Source: Lactarius indigo
Lineage: Eukaryota > Basidiomycota > Agaricomycetes > Russulales > Russulaceae
Assembly: GCA_025766275.1 (NCBI GenBank)
Contig: JAFKAC010000013.1
Span: 620,001-684,000, forward strand
Length of the DNA: 64,000 nt
Reading direction: 5' to 3'
In this document: positions 43,304 through 56,521 of the stretch, piece by piece
Position numbering within the stretch: position 1 is the first letter of the stretch
Layout of the letters: every line of letters begins with the position of its first letter
Program-made: the position numbers and the translations under genes
The notes under the pieces: model-generated
Told to the model about the DNA's origin: nothing
The model's database searches: none
Seen by the model: only the letters and a program-made list of their open reading frames with translations

Positions 43304-46300
43304 AACCTGTCAGTCTGGGTGAGGGCTTTACAATGTAATTCTGTAATTGTGACAACGTGCTATCGATCTATGCGAATCCCAGTGACCGTCCATACGAATT
43401 ACCAAATGACTGAAACCAATGCACTGGTTGACTCCGGAGCAACCAACAACTTCATCCGACCGTGTTTGGCAGCCCGGGCTGGCGTCCCAGTGCAGCAACT
43501 AGACACGCCTCGCAAGATATGGAACATAGACAACACCGAGAATAAAGCTGGGTTAATCACTCATTATGTTAACCTGGAAGTGAAAACACGAGGACAGGTA
43601 AAGAAGATGACCTTTCTGGTCACCGACCTCGGCAGCGAAGACATGGTGCTGGGCTACCCATGGCTGAGCACCTTCAAGCCCGCCATCAGCTGGGCTACGG
43701 CAACAATGCACCCCGATATGCAACCGGTAGTACTGGCCACTACCGAAGAACTACTCTCTCCAAACACTATTTGAGCACTAATTGTAGCGGAAAAAGAAGA
43801 CATTATACAAGAATTAGAAAAAGAAACCTTCGCCAGAGCCACTACCTCGACGGAGCTGGCCATACAAGCGAAACAACAACAAACGGCGGCTGTACTCCCC
43901 CCTGAGTATGCAATATTCAACAAGTTATTCGATGAGCAGGCCTCGCACCGTTTTCCCCCGGCGAGACCATGGGATCATGCTATAGACTTCAAACCGTCCG
44001 CACCAACCGCAATCGACTGCAAGATCTACCCCATGACACAGAAAGAAGAGGGTGAGCTCAAGGAATTCCTGGAGGAGAAGCTGAAGCAGGGATATTTACG
44101 CCCCTCCATTTCCCCGTACGTGTCCTCCTTTTTCTTCATTAAAAAGAAGGACGGAAAGCTACGACCGGTGCAGGATTACCGGGTGATCAACTCACACACC
44201 ATCCGCAATCAGTACCCACTACCGCTCATTCAAGACCTCATTCTCGACCTTAGCAACGCCCACATATACACGAAACTCGACATTCGTTGGGGCTACAACA
44301 ACATACGGATTCGCGACAGCGACCAGGAGAAGGCGGTGTTCAAAACCAAATTCGGCCTTTTTGAGCTGACAGTCATGTTCTTCGGCCTCACTAATTCCCC
44401 CGCCACCTTCCAGGCCATGATGAACCACATCTATCGCGACACCATCGCCAAGCACGAACATCTGGGCACCACAATACATGTTTACATGGACGATATTGGG
44501 ATAGCCACTCACTTTGCGCATAACATAACAGCCCACATCACCGCGGTACAAGACATTTTGCGTGTCGCACAGGAACACAACCTCTACTTCAAGCTCGAAA
44601 AATGCCTGTTGTTACGTCTCGACTGAGGACCCTTACTGTACCGGTTGCAACTACGGCGGTAAGGTAGATTAGTTGCGGACTTACCTACGGTGATATGGTA
44701 GTGCGATAGGCGATTACGACTGATAGCTGACTGAGCAGTACCTGAATGACTCGATACTAGTACAGGTACTAGTAGTATTAGTTTTGCGCGGTTTCTGCAA
44801 TGCGTTGGACGCTTACTTACTGTGACTCATAGCAGCACTTCAAAGCCTGCTAGAACTGTATTTAAACTGGCCCGTGAAGACCAAGATACACCATCTTGGT
44901 CTTCTTGAATCATCACTTGTTTTTCTTGAAACCTTCCAGTCTCTTCTCTATCCTTTCCCGACGCCTTGTGTCCAACTTCTCGTTGTGACAAGTCAGCAGC
45001 ACTTGCCAGTGTACCTCCACGTATTCACTAAGGCAAGAACACGGACCTTCGTGTCGTCGTGTTGAGATTACCGCTAAGTTGTTATCGCCGCATTGCGCTC
45101 AAGTCGAGCTAACGTCGTGACGATGTTACACCTGTTCCATCAGCCGCGTATGGATTACCTGGGGGTAATCCTTGAGAGGGGGGTGACCCAAATGGACCCT
45201 GTAAAAGTTCAAGGAATCAAAGACTGGCCGACGCCGACGAAGGTCAAAGATGTCAGATCTTTCCTGGGCTTCTGCAACTTTTACAGACTCTTCATACGCA
45301 GCTTTGCAACTCACGCCAAACCACTCACCAAGTTAACACGGAAGGACAAAGAATGGTGATGGACGGAAGAAGAAGACAAGGCATTCAACACGTTGAAACA
45401 CCTTGTAACGGAGGAGCCGGTGTTAGCACACCCGGTCCTTCAAGACCCGTTTGAATTAGAGGTTGATGCCTCGGGCTACGCGGTGGGAGCTGTACTACTA
45501 CAAAAGAAATCTGATGGAAAACGACACCCCATAGGCTACTATTCAGCAATGCTCTCTGAGGCAGAGCGAAATTACAACATCTACGACCTAGAATTGCTTG
45601 CAATAGTCAAGGCCCTACGAAACTGGAGACTGCTACTTGCGGGAGCCCCACACAAAATCAAAATTTACTCGGACCACCTGAATCTACAATATTGGAAGTC
45701 GCCACAGAAAATCAGTAGGCGGGTTGCTAGGGAAGTACTCGAACTCTCTGAGTACGACTTTGAGATTCACCACATCAAGGGAAAGAATAACAGAAGGGCC
45801 GACGCACTGTCGCGACGACCTGACTACAATCAAGGAGTAGAAGACAACAGTGAGGTTGTTGTATTACCACCCGAAGTCTTTGTCAGAACCCTTAATACGG
45901 CAAGAATGCTCACCCTCAATCCAAACCTATTGCAACCGCGGCACCAGCAGGACGAAGAAGTGATTAAAGTATGGACAGACCCCCACAGGCTGAAGAAAAT
46001 ACAGGGAGAGTGGTACAAGGATGGCAGGTTCGTAATAACTGGACCAGCATCAACACATCGCGTACTAATCCACGACCACCATGACCTGCCAATACACGGA
46101 CACCCTGGAATCACGAGGACGCAACGAATCCTGGAAAGACATTACTGGTGGCCGCGACTGCGAAGGGATGTTTACGAGTACGTCCAAGGGTGTGCCAAAT
46201 GCCAGCAAAACAAAGTCAACACGCGCCCCATACAAGCAGCGTTACACCCCATCACACCCATACTTGACGCAACCCCTTTTCAAACCGTAGCAGTGGACTT

Positions 46301-47749
46301 CATTACCAAGTTGCCGGTGTCAAAAGGGCACGATAGCATCCTCACCGTCATGGACCACGACTGCAGCAAAGCCTCGGTGTTCATACCGTGTCAAGAAGAG
46401 ATAACAGCAGAAGAAACCGCAGTATTGTACGTTGGTCATGTCTTCAAACGATTCAGGCTGCTGCACAAAATCATTAGCAACCGGGACCTGCGATTCACAT
46501 CCAAGTTCACGAAGGAGGTATGCCGAATCCTGGGGGTCCAACAAAACATATCTATGGCCTACCACCCGCGTACCGATGGGCAGTTGGAGAGAACCAATCA
46601 ATGGCTGGAACAGTACTTGCACTTCTGGGTAAATGAGCATCAAGATAACTGGACCACTTATCTGCCAATCGCCGAATTCGCACACAATAACTGGCCCCAT
46701 GAGCACACAAAACAATCGCCGTTCCAGCTTTTGATGGGATACGACCCGCAAGCTGATTGGACCGATAAGCCCTCTCCTATTCCCCAAGTCACCGCACGAC
46801 TGACGCAGCTGAAAGAGGCCAGAAATGATGCCCAATGCCTCATGAAAAAGGCACAAGAGGCATGGGTACGCAACAAGGATACGCCCAAGTTCCACGTCAA
46901 TGACCTCGTGTGGTTAGAAGGAAAGCACCTCTGGACCAATCAGCCTACGGCAAAACTGGCGGCGCGACGCCACGGACCTTTCAGGGTGATCCAGGTGATG
47001 TCGCCCTATAATTATCGATTGGAACTTCCCACACAGTGGAGCATACACCCAGTGTTCCACATCGATCTTCTCACCCCATACAAACAAATGCCTCTACATG
47101 GGGAAAATTTCACGCGACTGCCGCCCGAGCTGATCGATGGAGAAGAAGAATATGAAGTCGAGGCCATTCTAGACTCCTGGCACTTCGGCAGGGGAAGATG
47201 TCTTCAATATCTTGTGAAATGGAAGGGGTACCCAGACTCGGAGAATCAGTGGGTCAATAAGGATGACGTCTTCGCACCGGACGCACTCCACCTATACCAA
47301 GAAGCACAGGTGCACTCTAAAACAGTTAAAACGAGCTGCGTAGAAACTGAAGGAAGTCGTCCTCTCTTCCTTTGCTCTATCATCACTCATATGCCTACTT
47401 CCCCACTGCGACATGTCACCCAAGTGCAACTCCTCAACTCCCTTGCAGAGGACACCCGTGCCCTCTTGGCTGAAGACGATGACACCGAAATACCCAACAC
47501 TCAGCTCACGCCATGGACACCTCTTGCACCAACAGAGGGGCCCATCACCGCACAAGAATGGATCAATGTCGTCAACAGGTTCCCCAACCCAACAACTACC
47601 CCTGACGACGAACGAGCAGTCGTCCACGTCTTCCAAAATGACAGCGGCGAGCGCGAGCCGATCGCCACTATCCCCCCAAGCGACGACCTCATTGGCGTTC
47701 GCAGAGTTTTCCCGAGCAACGACCAGTGTTCAAGCGCTGATGGAGTATG
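43274..47749 (+). pseudogene. pol of element E, broken
   Basis: Protease (LVDSGATNNFI, with Asn for the usual Asp), RT (YMDDIGIA), RNase H, integrase and chromodomain in the order of element A. Disrupted by TGA at 43772 (CGG/CGA in A), by the solo LTR at 44610-45130, by TGA at 45357 (CGA in A) and by TGA at 47748. The integrase reads ISNRDLRF where A has ISDRDPRF, so a catalytic Asp is lost by a CpG-type GAC to AAC change. The decayed 3' extension continues to about 48539. Confidence 0.85.
44610..45130 (+). repeat. Solo LTR of the A/E family inside element E RT
   Basis: 521 bp, TGTTACG to GATGTTACA, flanked by CCTGT (44605-44609 and 45131-45135). Removing it joins LYFKLEKCL to FHQPRMDYLGV as in element A. 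A solo LTR is the usual product of LTR-LTR recombination. Confidence 0.9.
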
Positions 47750-48539
47750 AGTTGGCGGGGTGGAGGAGAGTAGCAGCGGAGTGGCAGAGGGAGCAGCTTG
47801 ACTCAGCAGCGGCCCAACTGAGGGAGATGCGCGAGTGACAGCAGCAATGGCGGCAGCTGAGGCTGGCCATGACGACGAAGATTATTACCCGGCGAGACAC
47901 CCCTTCCTTCGAACGAAACGCGACGCTGATAATCCCAGGGTCATGCCCTGGCTCATCTACTCCGACAACTCCCCCATGTATTGAGGACGTGTGCGTGTGC
48001 CTGGTGCCGCCGATCACCATCCATTCACCGCCGCCAAGGACCCCGCGCATGTCATTGCGCCTGAAGGGTTCCGGGCGAACCAACGACCCCATTACATTCG
48101 ATACCCCATCACTGGGCCCGACGGAGTAGAGAGGGATGTGTTGCATGTCCAGATCATCGGGGGGGCAGACCCCCTCATACTAGGAGTTATACCAGGCTCG
48201 CTGCATGTGTATGGTAAGCCCCTCTACGCCGAGCCTCACGTATCAGCTGTGCTCCGCCCCACATACCCCCACAAAGACCTTGTCGTCTTCAAAGCGGACC
48301 GGATCACCGACCGCGTGCTCAACCGCATTAACAACGAGTCGCTCACGGCTGAGGTTACGCAATTCCGTGCAGCCAGCTACGAGCTCAACCGCCTCCGCGC
48401 CTGAGTCAGCCAACTCCACGCCATGATCGAATGCGCGCAGGACGACAGGCGGGACTCTATCTACCGACTGGAGCGGGCAACGGCCCTGGAGCGCATTGCT
48501 GATGAACAATGTGACTGGCCGGCGAGGGACTTTCGGTGA
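47750..48539 (+). pseudogene. 3' extension of element E pol, decayed
   Basis: Collinear with the element A extension (GHDDEDYYPARHPFL, IQYPITGPDGVE-like block, VYGKPLYAEPHVSAVLRP). It has in-frame TGA codons near 47836, 47982 and 48402, and ends before the purine tract GAAGAGAGGGTGA. Confidence 0.78.
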
Positions 48540-48568
48540 GTCAGGGTCTCACGCTGAAGAGAGGGTGA

Positions 48569-49087
48569 TGTCACGTTTCGACTAAAGACCCTTACTGTAC
48601 TGGTTGCAACTATGGCGGTAAGGTAGATTAGTTGCGGACTTACTTACGGTGATACGGCAGTACGATAGGAGATACGACACAATAGCTGACTGAAGACCGA
48701 CGCCACTAATACTGGTACTTGTAGTATTAGGGTTCAAGATGTTTCTGTGATACGTTGGACGCTTTACTACTGTGACTCATAGCAGTGCTTCTAAGCCTGC
48801 TCGACTTATATTTAAACTGGCTTGTGAAGACCAAGATACGCCATCTTGGTCTTCTTGAATCGTCACTTGTTTCCTCTTTCATCTCTCAAGTCTCTTCTCT
48901 ATCTCTTCTCAACATTCTGTGTCCAACTCCGCTTGCAACAAGTATAAGTCAGCAAAGATTTGCCGGTGTACCTCCACGTATTCACTGAGGCAAGAATATG
49001 GACCTTCATGTCATCGTATCAGGATTATCGCTAAGTTGTTATCGCCACACTGTGCTCAAGTCGAGCTAATGTCGTGACGACGTTACA
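48569..49087 (+). repeat. 3' LTR of element E
   Basis: 519 bp, TGTCACG to GACGTTACA; same length as the 5' LTR. Confidence 0.9.
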
Positions 49088-49286
49088 CATTGGACCTCCT
49101 CTCTTGTAGCAGCCTTCCAATTGTCCATAGTGACGGGCATGACTCCGCGCTTTAGACAGGCGACAAGGAGTCCCTTCTTCAAACTGCACCGAAAGAGATC
49201 GACTGTTCCGATCACCATCATATCCCAGCCAGCCACGTCCGTGAGCTGTTCAAACTTGGCGATGTATTCATCGATGGCATCGCCAG
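49088..49286 (-). pseudogene. Fragment of element G gag between E and H
   Basis: Minus-strand reading DAIDEYIAKFEQLTDVAGWDMM to MDNWKAATREEVQ is typical of the capsid C-terminal part. It continues the gag at 57182-57604 (KLTALSMAG then DAIDEYIAKF) once element H and its GCCAG duplication are removed. Confidence 0.82.
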
Positions 49287-49970
49287 TGTAATGTTACAGT
49301 AGGAACGTTCAGCTCGGCATGAGTAAGTCTGGTCTTTCTATGTCAATGAGCGAGGGTTCAGCCGATAATGGCAAGGTTTAAGTGGTTAACAAGGATCTCA
49401 GAGTATGACACAATACTCAAGATGTGAGAGGAGTTCAGGGGTTCAAGAGGGTCGACGGTTCAGCAGAGAGTTACCCCAAGGGAATGGGAAAACAATGTAT
49501 ACTGTGATGGTAAAGAAGTCGAGTCTAAGGATACAAGCTACCTAGGGCCACGACTTATATAGAAAAAGGTTTGTTTGTGCGGAACAAACAAATGGTGCAA
49601 TCCGCAGCAAGCATGAGAAGTAACACAGCAATCCGCAGCAGGCATGGGAAAAAGAAGAAAGTGTGCACAGCTATCCGCAGTAAGTGTGAGAAGAAACAAG
49701 GATATAAAAGGCAAGTGAGACATGTCTCAGTTTTAACAAAAGTGAGACACCTGCCATAAAAGGGTGCATTTAGCCCGAGTATAGTAGTAATAAAGACTTA
49801 TAAGGACAATGAGTGTCTCATTGTCTCACTTTGCACTAGGAGAGAATCTTAAGGCTCCTAGTGCGCAGCAAGTCCAAGAAAGGGAAAGCCAAGAAAGGAA
49901 AGACTTTCCCGCAAACGCAAGTGTAAGTAAGAAACTAATAGTAAAGTCAAAACAAGTCCAGTCCGTAACA
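49287..49970 (-). repeat. 3' LTR of element H
   Basis: Minus-strand TGTTACGGACTGG to CTACTGTAACATTACA; the purine tract GAAGGGAGGGTAA (minus strand) lies at about 49971-49983. Confidence 0.92.
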
Positions 49971-50007
49971 TTACCCTCCCTTCAGAGTCCTTGTCGTCTC
50001 GACGTCC

Positions 50008-53000
50008 CTAGAAATGGTCTGTGCCGGGCTCAGGATCGTCAGTCTGTACCAGGTCATCGTCAACCCAGTCAGAGTTGTAGTTCTCGGCAATAATCTCCTG
50101 GCAGCGATGGGTGCGAAGGAACTGGAAATGTCCGCGAACTCCGCACTTCCAGCACTGCTCATAGATGGGGCAGCAGATCTCGGCATGTCCGGGGTCGTTC
50201 CTAAAACACTTGCCACACCACTTGTTGGCAGCATCTTCTTCTCCTGGTTGTTCTTCAAGCTGGCGCCATAGGCACTTGTTGGGCCAGTGACCTGCACTCT
50301 GGCAATGGTAACAGTACCGCTTGGTCCGAGGGCAGTTGAAGCTGCGATGGAAGCGACTGTCACAGCGCCAGCACATGTCTCCATTGCGATTTTCCCGGAG
50401 GCGAGGCATTTCTACAGGTCCTCCAGGGCGAGGGGGGAAGGGAAGGTCTTGGTGGCGGAAGAGGCGAGGTTGCTGCCATGTGTCAGCATAGTGTTCTGCA
50501 ATCTGGGTGTAGGCATGTGCGGCTTCCAGCCGACTCCGCACTCCATCTAGTTCTGAGGTGGTGTTGAACAGCAGTCCATGGACTCGATTGCATTGAGCCT
50601 GCAGATCAGTGAACTGCCTCTGGAGCATAGCCCGCTGTTCCAAACAGTGGCGGAGGCGAGAGATTTCTGCATCTAGCTGTGGGGAGTTGAGGTCCCTCAG
50701 TGCCTCATCTACAGCATACGCCTGAGGGTCGTCACGTGAGAGCTGCTGCATCTGATCATCTGACATGACTTGTGGCATAGCCCCTGGGAGACTGTCCAGG
50801 TACACAGGCTCTCCATAGACAGGCTGACCTTTACCCATACAGCCCTTCACATCCTGACGGTTACCAGTGTAGGCGATGTACTTGGCCAGGACTTTAGTAC
50901 CATCAGGTTGGTTGATATAGAGAGGGTGGAAGCGAGCTGAGGTTTCTATGTTTGGGAAGAAGGGGAGGCCTGGGTGGTCATCATCTTTGTCTGGTTCATC
51001 GTTGGCAGTGGCAGCTACACGCTCATAGTCGATAGGGGCATCCTCCAGTGGAGGCATCGATGAGTGGGAAATTACAGAGACTGGGGGAGAGTCAGGAGGA
51101 GGGGTGGAAGGGGGGAGTGGAGGAGGAGTGGTGGTCGGTTCAGGAGGGGGAGACAAGGAGGACCTTGGGACTAAGTTGGGGTGTTCATTGAAGGTTTCCA
51201 ACAGCGCAACCAGTGCTGGGTTGACATCCATGGTGGTCTGTTGTTCTGGGGTTGGGGGTCGAGAGAAGAACCCTCGTTCTATGGAGCGTTCAACGAGGGC
51301 TTCAACAGAGGAGGAGCGAGAAGGCATTGTGTGCGAAGATGTAAGAGTAAAGGAGTGGGGGTCTTTTCCTTCCAACCTTGTACTTCTTATATGTGAGGAG
51401 GGCGCTCCTTTGGCATTCGGGTGTAGCCGGAAGAAGTCTTGAATTGCTTCAGGGGCCGATACATTTTCCTCCGGTTCCCATGAGTTGTCACTGTCAGGGA
51501 AGCCCTTCCATTTGATGAGGTAATGGAGTTTACGTCGTCGTCCCTTCTTGGCAGAGTCTAGAACTTTCTCTACTTCCCATTCTTCTTCTCCGTTTATTAT
51601 GTCAGGTGGGGGTCGTGGGAAGTTTTCTCCATGGAGCGGTGTTTCCCTATATGGTGTAAGTAGGTTGGCATGGAACACAGGGTGGATCTTCCATTGCAGG
51701 GGTAGGGCGAGTTCATAGTTGACCGGTGACAGGACTTTGGTAATCTTGAAGGGTCCATGTCGTTTTGGAGCTAGCTTGGCAGTTGGATGACTAGTCCTTA
51801 TGTTTGTTCCTTCTAGCCACACCATTTCTCCTTCTTTGTATGGTTCAAACTTGGAGGGTCGCTGTGCTAGGGAATCTTGTGCTTTCTTTAGGTTGTCCTG
51901 AGCTTCCTTCCTCTTGTTCTTCAGTTCTTCAAGACGTTGTCCTACACTTGGAACTGGGGAGGGTTTTGGCATCCATGTGGTGCGTGGGAGTTTTCCCATG
52001 ATTAGTTCAAATGGGGGAATTCGGGTTGTAGCGTTGGGCCAGGAGTTATGAGCAAATTCTGCCATTGGTAACCAGGTTACCCAATCGTCCTGTCTTGCAT
52101 TACACCAAAACCTTAGGTATTGTTCTAACCATTGGTTTGTTCGTTCTGACTGTCCATCTGTTTGTGGGTGGTATGCTGTTGAGATGTTCTGTTTGATGTC
52201 TAAGGCTTTGCAGAGGGCTCTTGCAAACATTGATGTGAATCGTGGGTCTCGATCAGAAATGACCTTCTTGGGAAGGCCATAGTGGCGGTAGATGTGTTGT
52301 AAATAGAGTTGTGCGACTCCGGCTGCATCTATTGTTTTGTTGCAAGGGATGAATAATGCTGCTTTTGAACAATCGTGATCTGTGACTGTGAGGATTGTGT
52401 CATAGCCTTTTGACTTGGGTAATTTGACGATGAAATCCATGCTGACAGTTTCAAATGGTTCTGTCATCTGTCCAAAAATGGGTGAGAGGCTTGGCTTCCT
52501 TGGGTGAGTGTTGACTTTATTGGCTTGGCATGCTGCGCATCCTTTGACATATTCTTCCACATCTTTCTTCATGCCAGGCCACCAATAGTCTCGTGTTATC
52601 AGAGCCATTGTGTTTGAAATTCCAGGGTGTCCAGTGCTTGGAAGGTCATGAAAAGCGTGAATTACCCCCCTCTTAAGGTCGTTGTTCCCTGCAACAACCA
52701 AGCGCTCATCTTTCCAGTGGAGCCCTGAGTGTTCTTTTAGGTTGTGGGTATCTATCCAGGTTTTGATACGTTCCTGGTCTAGGTTCTGTGTGACATAAGC
52801 CCATAGTTCTTGTTCCTGTGGCAGTTCCCTTGTAGCTTTGACAAATAGTTCTTCCGGAAGGACTGTTACATCCGAGTTGTCATGGGAACCATCATCATAG
52901 TCTGGTCTTCTTGACAGGGCATCTGCCTGGGCATTCTTGGAGCTGGCAATGTGGTGGAGTTCTATATCAAATTCGGAGAGTTCCAGGACTTCTCGTGCTA

Positions 53001-54910
53001 CCCGTCGGCTGATCTTGTGTGGTTCTTTCCAATATTGGAGGTTTGCATGGTCTGTGTACACCACTACCTTGTGAGGGGAGCCTGCTAGATAAGCCCGCCA
53101 GTGTCATAGAGCCCTCACAATGGCTAGCAATTCTTGATCATAGATGTCATAATTTCGTTCTGCTGGTCCAAATGTCTGGGAGTAGTAGGCCACTGGGTGG
53201 CGAATTCCTTGGTTATCCTTTTGGTAAAGCACCCCTCCGTTGGCAAATCGGGATGCATCCACTTCCAATTCAAATTGTTTTTCCAAATCCGGTTGAATGA
53301 GCACAGGTTCCTTTCCAAGCAGGGTCTTGAGTGTGTCAAATGCTTTTTGACAGTCTTCCGTCCATTCCCATTTGGTGTCCTTTTTGAGTAGGTTGTTAAG
53401 GGGGCGGGCAATCATGGAGAATCCTCGGATGAAGCGGCGATAGAAATTTGCAAATCCTTGAAAGGCACGGACTTCTTTGGTTGTTGTTGGAGTGGGCCAG
53501 TCACGTACACCCTGAACCTTAATTGGGTCCATTCGGACCCTCCCTTTTTCCAATATGACACCCAGGTACTCTATAGACCTAACCTCAAAGGCGCATTTCT
53601 CCGGTTTTAGGTAGAGATCATGTTCCTCTAGGCGTTCTAGAACTTGATGGACCACCTTGCGGTGTCTTTCCAGGTCATCAATAGTGGCAATAAGGATGTC
53701 ATCCATGTAGATTATGACTTCTCCGGTTAGGAGCATGTCACGGAATATTACGTTCATCATGGTCTGAAATGTGCTTGGCGAGTTGGTGAGTCCAAAGAAC
53801 ATGACATGTGGTTCAAACAGCCCTTGATTGGTTTTGAAGGCTGCCTTCCATTCATCTCCTTCTTTGATCCGGATGTTGTTATAACCCCATCGGATATCAA
53901 ATTTGGTAAACAACGCCACATCCCGGACCTTGTCAATCAATTCTGGGATTAAGGGGAGTGGGTATCAATTCTTGACAGTGTACTGGTTGATCCGTCGGTA
54001 GTCTTGGACAGGGCGAAGCTTTCCATCTTTCTTTTTGATGAAGAAGAAGGGAGACGAGTATGGGGATTTAGAGGGTTGGATATATCCCTTTTCCAGGTGT
54101 TCATTGAGGAATTTGGTAAGGGCTTCATTTTCATCACGTGTTAGAGGGTATATTTTGCAATCAATGGTGGCTGGGGCATTTGGAGTGAGGTCAATGGCAT
54201 GATCCCATGACCTGGTTGGTGGGAATCGGTGGGAGTTCTCTTCACTGAAGACCTTCTGATGTTGTAGGTACTCCTTGGGGACCATTTCCTCTAGCGTTCT
54301 TTCAGTTTGATCTCGTGCCTTTTGCACCAATTCTGAGGCCACCATGGTTTTGCCAATGACCTCATCTTGGGTAAATCTGAGATAGAGTTCATCTCCTTCC
54401 TCATATCCGCACTCTTCCAGGAACGTGCTCCACATTTTCCAGATGTGGATCTTTGGTTTGGGGGTGTCTTGTTTTTGGAGTCCTTGGGTAGTGATGATGA
54501 CAGGGAGGTGACTGGTGTCGATGGTGGAGTCCTTCCAGTTGCATTGGGGTTCAAAGGCAGCAAGCCAGGGGTATCCCAGGATCATTCGTTCTTCCCTTAG
54601 ATTTGTCACCAGGAACCTCATGGGTAGTTTCTTGGATCCTGATTGGACATCTAGCATGGAGTATGCCGTTAGTTCTCCTGCCTTATTAAGGGTTCCGTCG
54701 ATATTCCAGATCTTTTTTGGGTTTGACAGGGGTATCGTTCCTATCCCCATTTGCTTTAGGAGTCTGGGGTCTATGAAATTGTCCGTAGCTCCAGAGTCTA
54801 CTAGGATGTCTTGATCGGCCGTTTTGTGTGCAGTTTCCAGGTGTACAGGGACTTTCAAGGATCTATATTGGCTATATTGTACACTGGAAATGTTTAAAGC
54901 TCTAGCCCAG
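50008..54910 (-). pseudogene. pol of element H with fused ORF3 module, two nonsense codons
   Basis: Minus strand, in the -1 frame relative to gag. Protease LVDSGATDNFI; RT with YMDDILIA; RNase H; integrase MDFIVKLPKSKG, ISDRDPRFTS, GQSERTNQW; chromodomain LIKWKGFPDSDNSWEPEE. The frame then runs on for about 480 residues without a stop: Pro-rich stretch, block KGCMGKGQPVYGEPVYLDSL, coiled coil (LDAEISRLRHCLEQR), and knuckles CWRCDSRFHRSFNC and CYHCQSAGHWPNKC plus a Cys-rich end, the counterpart of element D ORF3. TGA codons at 53965-53967 (KN-stop-YPLP) and 53104-53106 (RAL-stop-HW) interrupt what would otherwise be open. Confidence 0.88.
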
Positions 54911-54926
54911 GCCGCCGGGTTCGAGC

Positions 54927-56501
54927 CTACGAAAAATCCTTCTCAGCAAAGGCTTTCTCTACGAGCAGTGCTCGCACTTCCTCACTCTGTGCCATCAGAG
55001 TTCCCCACATCTCATTTGCTAGTTCCTCTTTGGTTTTTGTGGTGGATGGTGCAGAGGGTGTAGTTGATGCTTCTGCAAGTTTGGCTGGTTTGTCAGGGCA
55101 GTTTCGTGATATGTGCCCCTGTTTCTTGCAACGGAAACAGCGCCCTTCTGCTTGGAGCTTCTGTTTTTCAGTTTCAGTGAGGGCCGCTCTTCCTGCAGCT
55201 CCTCTTTGAGTCCTTCCTATGTCCATCGCATTTGGGTCACGTGGTTTGACTTTAAAGGCATTGTTCCATTGCCCTTTTGTGAATCCGGCTTTAGTTTCCT
55301 TTTTGATTCCGAAGCGATTTTGGAGATTGATGAAGTCTTGATGGTGCTTTCTGGCTGATTGGGTCCATTCTTTCCAGTCATCTGGGTGGTCGAACTGTAT
55401 GATGTTCCTGACCAGTTTTTCAGGTAGACCCTGTGAGAAAATATCCAGGGTTCCTTCTTCATCTGCACCATATCCTGCCTTCTTTGCAAGGGCAGCGAAC
55501 TGAGCAATATAGGTGTCAAGGTCTCCATTCTCCATTTTGACTGCTTGGAGTGCCTTCTGTGCCTTCTGCTTCTCTGCAACGTCTGTGTAAGCAGCCTGGA
55601 AGCGGTCTAGGATGGTGATCCACAGGTCTTCTTCTGTTGTAGCCCGTCCTCCAGCAAGTTCATCAGTAAGCCAGTCACTTTGTTCCATAACCCAGTCATC
55701 AACCAAGTCTCCTCATATTAGGGAGAGGAAGACAATGCATCTGAGATAGGGGTTTCTCATTTGCTCGATTGATCCATTGAGGGCTCGGTAGAAGGTGAAC
55801 TCTTTTAGGAATTTCTTGCTGTGGGCTCGGTCTCCAGTGAATTCTTTTGGTGGTAGGCCTGTTAATTTATCTCCGGCAGGAGGGGGGGCTAAAGGTGGGG
55901 CTCTTCCAGCAGGGATTCCTCCACCGCCTCCACCTCCACCTCCGCCTCCACCTCCACCTCCACCTCCACCTCCTCCTTTGCTACTGCCACCTCCACTAGG
56001 GGTGTGGGTGATCGAGGTGTTGATTTGTGTGGCTGTGCTTGTCATTCTAATGCTTGAGTTTGTTGGTGTGCGAGCACCTGAATCTATGGGTTCTTGTGGG
56101 GCTAAAGAGGGGACACCTGACGTAGCTTCCACTGATGCAACAGGGGATTGATGTTGATCCGAATCCTGAGCAGGTTCTTCTGTATCTGAGTCAACAACTA
56201 TGCCAACTGGGTTGTTTCTATATGGACCAAGTCCGAATTCTAGTGGTACTGGTTTGACAGAGAACCACTTGTGGTCTTTGGATGATTGTGCGATGACTAC
56301 CCAAAGTCGTTTGTCTTCTATGTATTCAATAGGAATATATCCGTTGTCTTCTTTGCTCCAAACGTAATATCCTTCAGTTTCGTCGTAGGTTTTCCAGATG
56401 GCTACTCCCTTGATGTTGTCAGAGAGATCGTCTTCTGTTCTTCTAGTGATGAATTCTGGTTTGAACTGGGAACGGCTCCTGCTTCCTAGTTTTGAAGCCA
56501 G
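54927..56501 (-). pseudogene. gag of element H, probable CUG start, one nonsense codon
   Basis: Minus-strand frame beginning CTG GCT at 56501 (A at -3, G at +4); no ATG between the presumed RNA start and this codon. It has the same N-terminal domain as D (KGVAIWKTYDETEGYYVW, IEYIEDKRLWVVIAQ). A long run of Gly codons follows (55917-55978), then capsid (EFTGDRAHSKKFLKEFTFY, LDIFSQGLP) and knuckle CFRCKKQGHISRNC. TGA at 55713-55715 stands where D has CGA (YIRGPLVDDW). Ends AEKDFS. Confidence 0.87.
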
Positions 56502-56508
56502 GGTGGAG

Positions 56509-56519
56509 AGACTCGACTT
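56509..56519 (-). promoter_or_regulatory. Self-priming-type primer-binding site of element H
   Basis: 11-nt AAGTCGAGTCT on the minus strand, 2 nt from the 5' LTR. The LTR carries its exact complement (minus-strand AGACTCGACTT at 56751-56761), 30 nt downstream of a TATATA box at 56791-56797. Confidence 0.7.
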
Positions 56520-56521
56520 AA

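Larger units (their letters stand above)
40716..49087 (+). mobile_element. Element E: decayed Ty3/Gypsy element of the same family as A
   Basis: 519-bp LTRs at 40716-41234 and 48569-49087. Gag, pol and 3' extension are collinear with element A at high similarity but have many stops, mostly CGA to TGA, and a nested solo LTR (44610-45130). The flanks (CAGTAT on the left, CATTGG on the right) show no clean 5-bp duplication; TATTG/CATTG is possible if two bases were lost at the 5' LTR edge. Confidence 0.88.
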
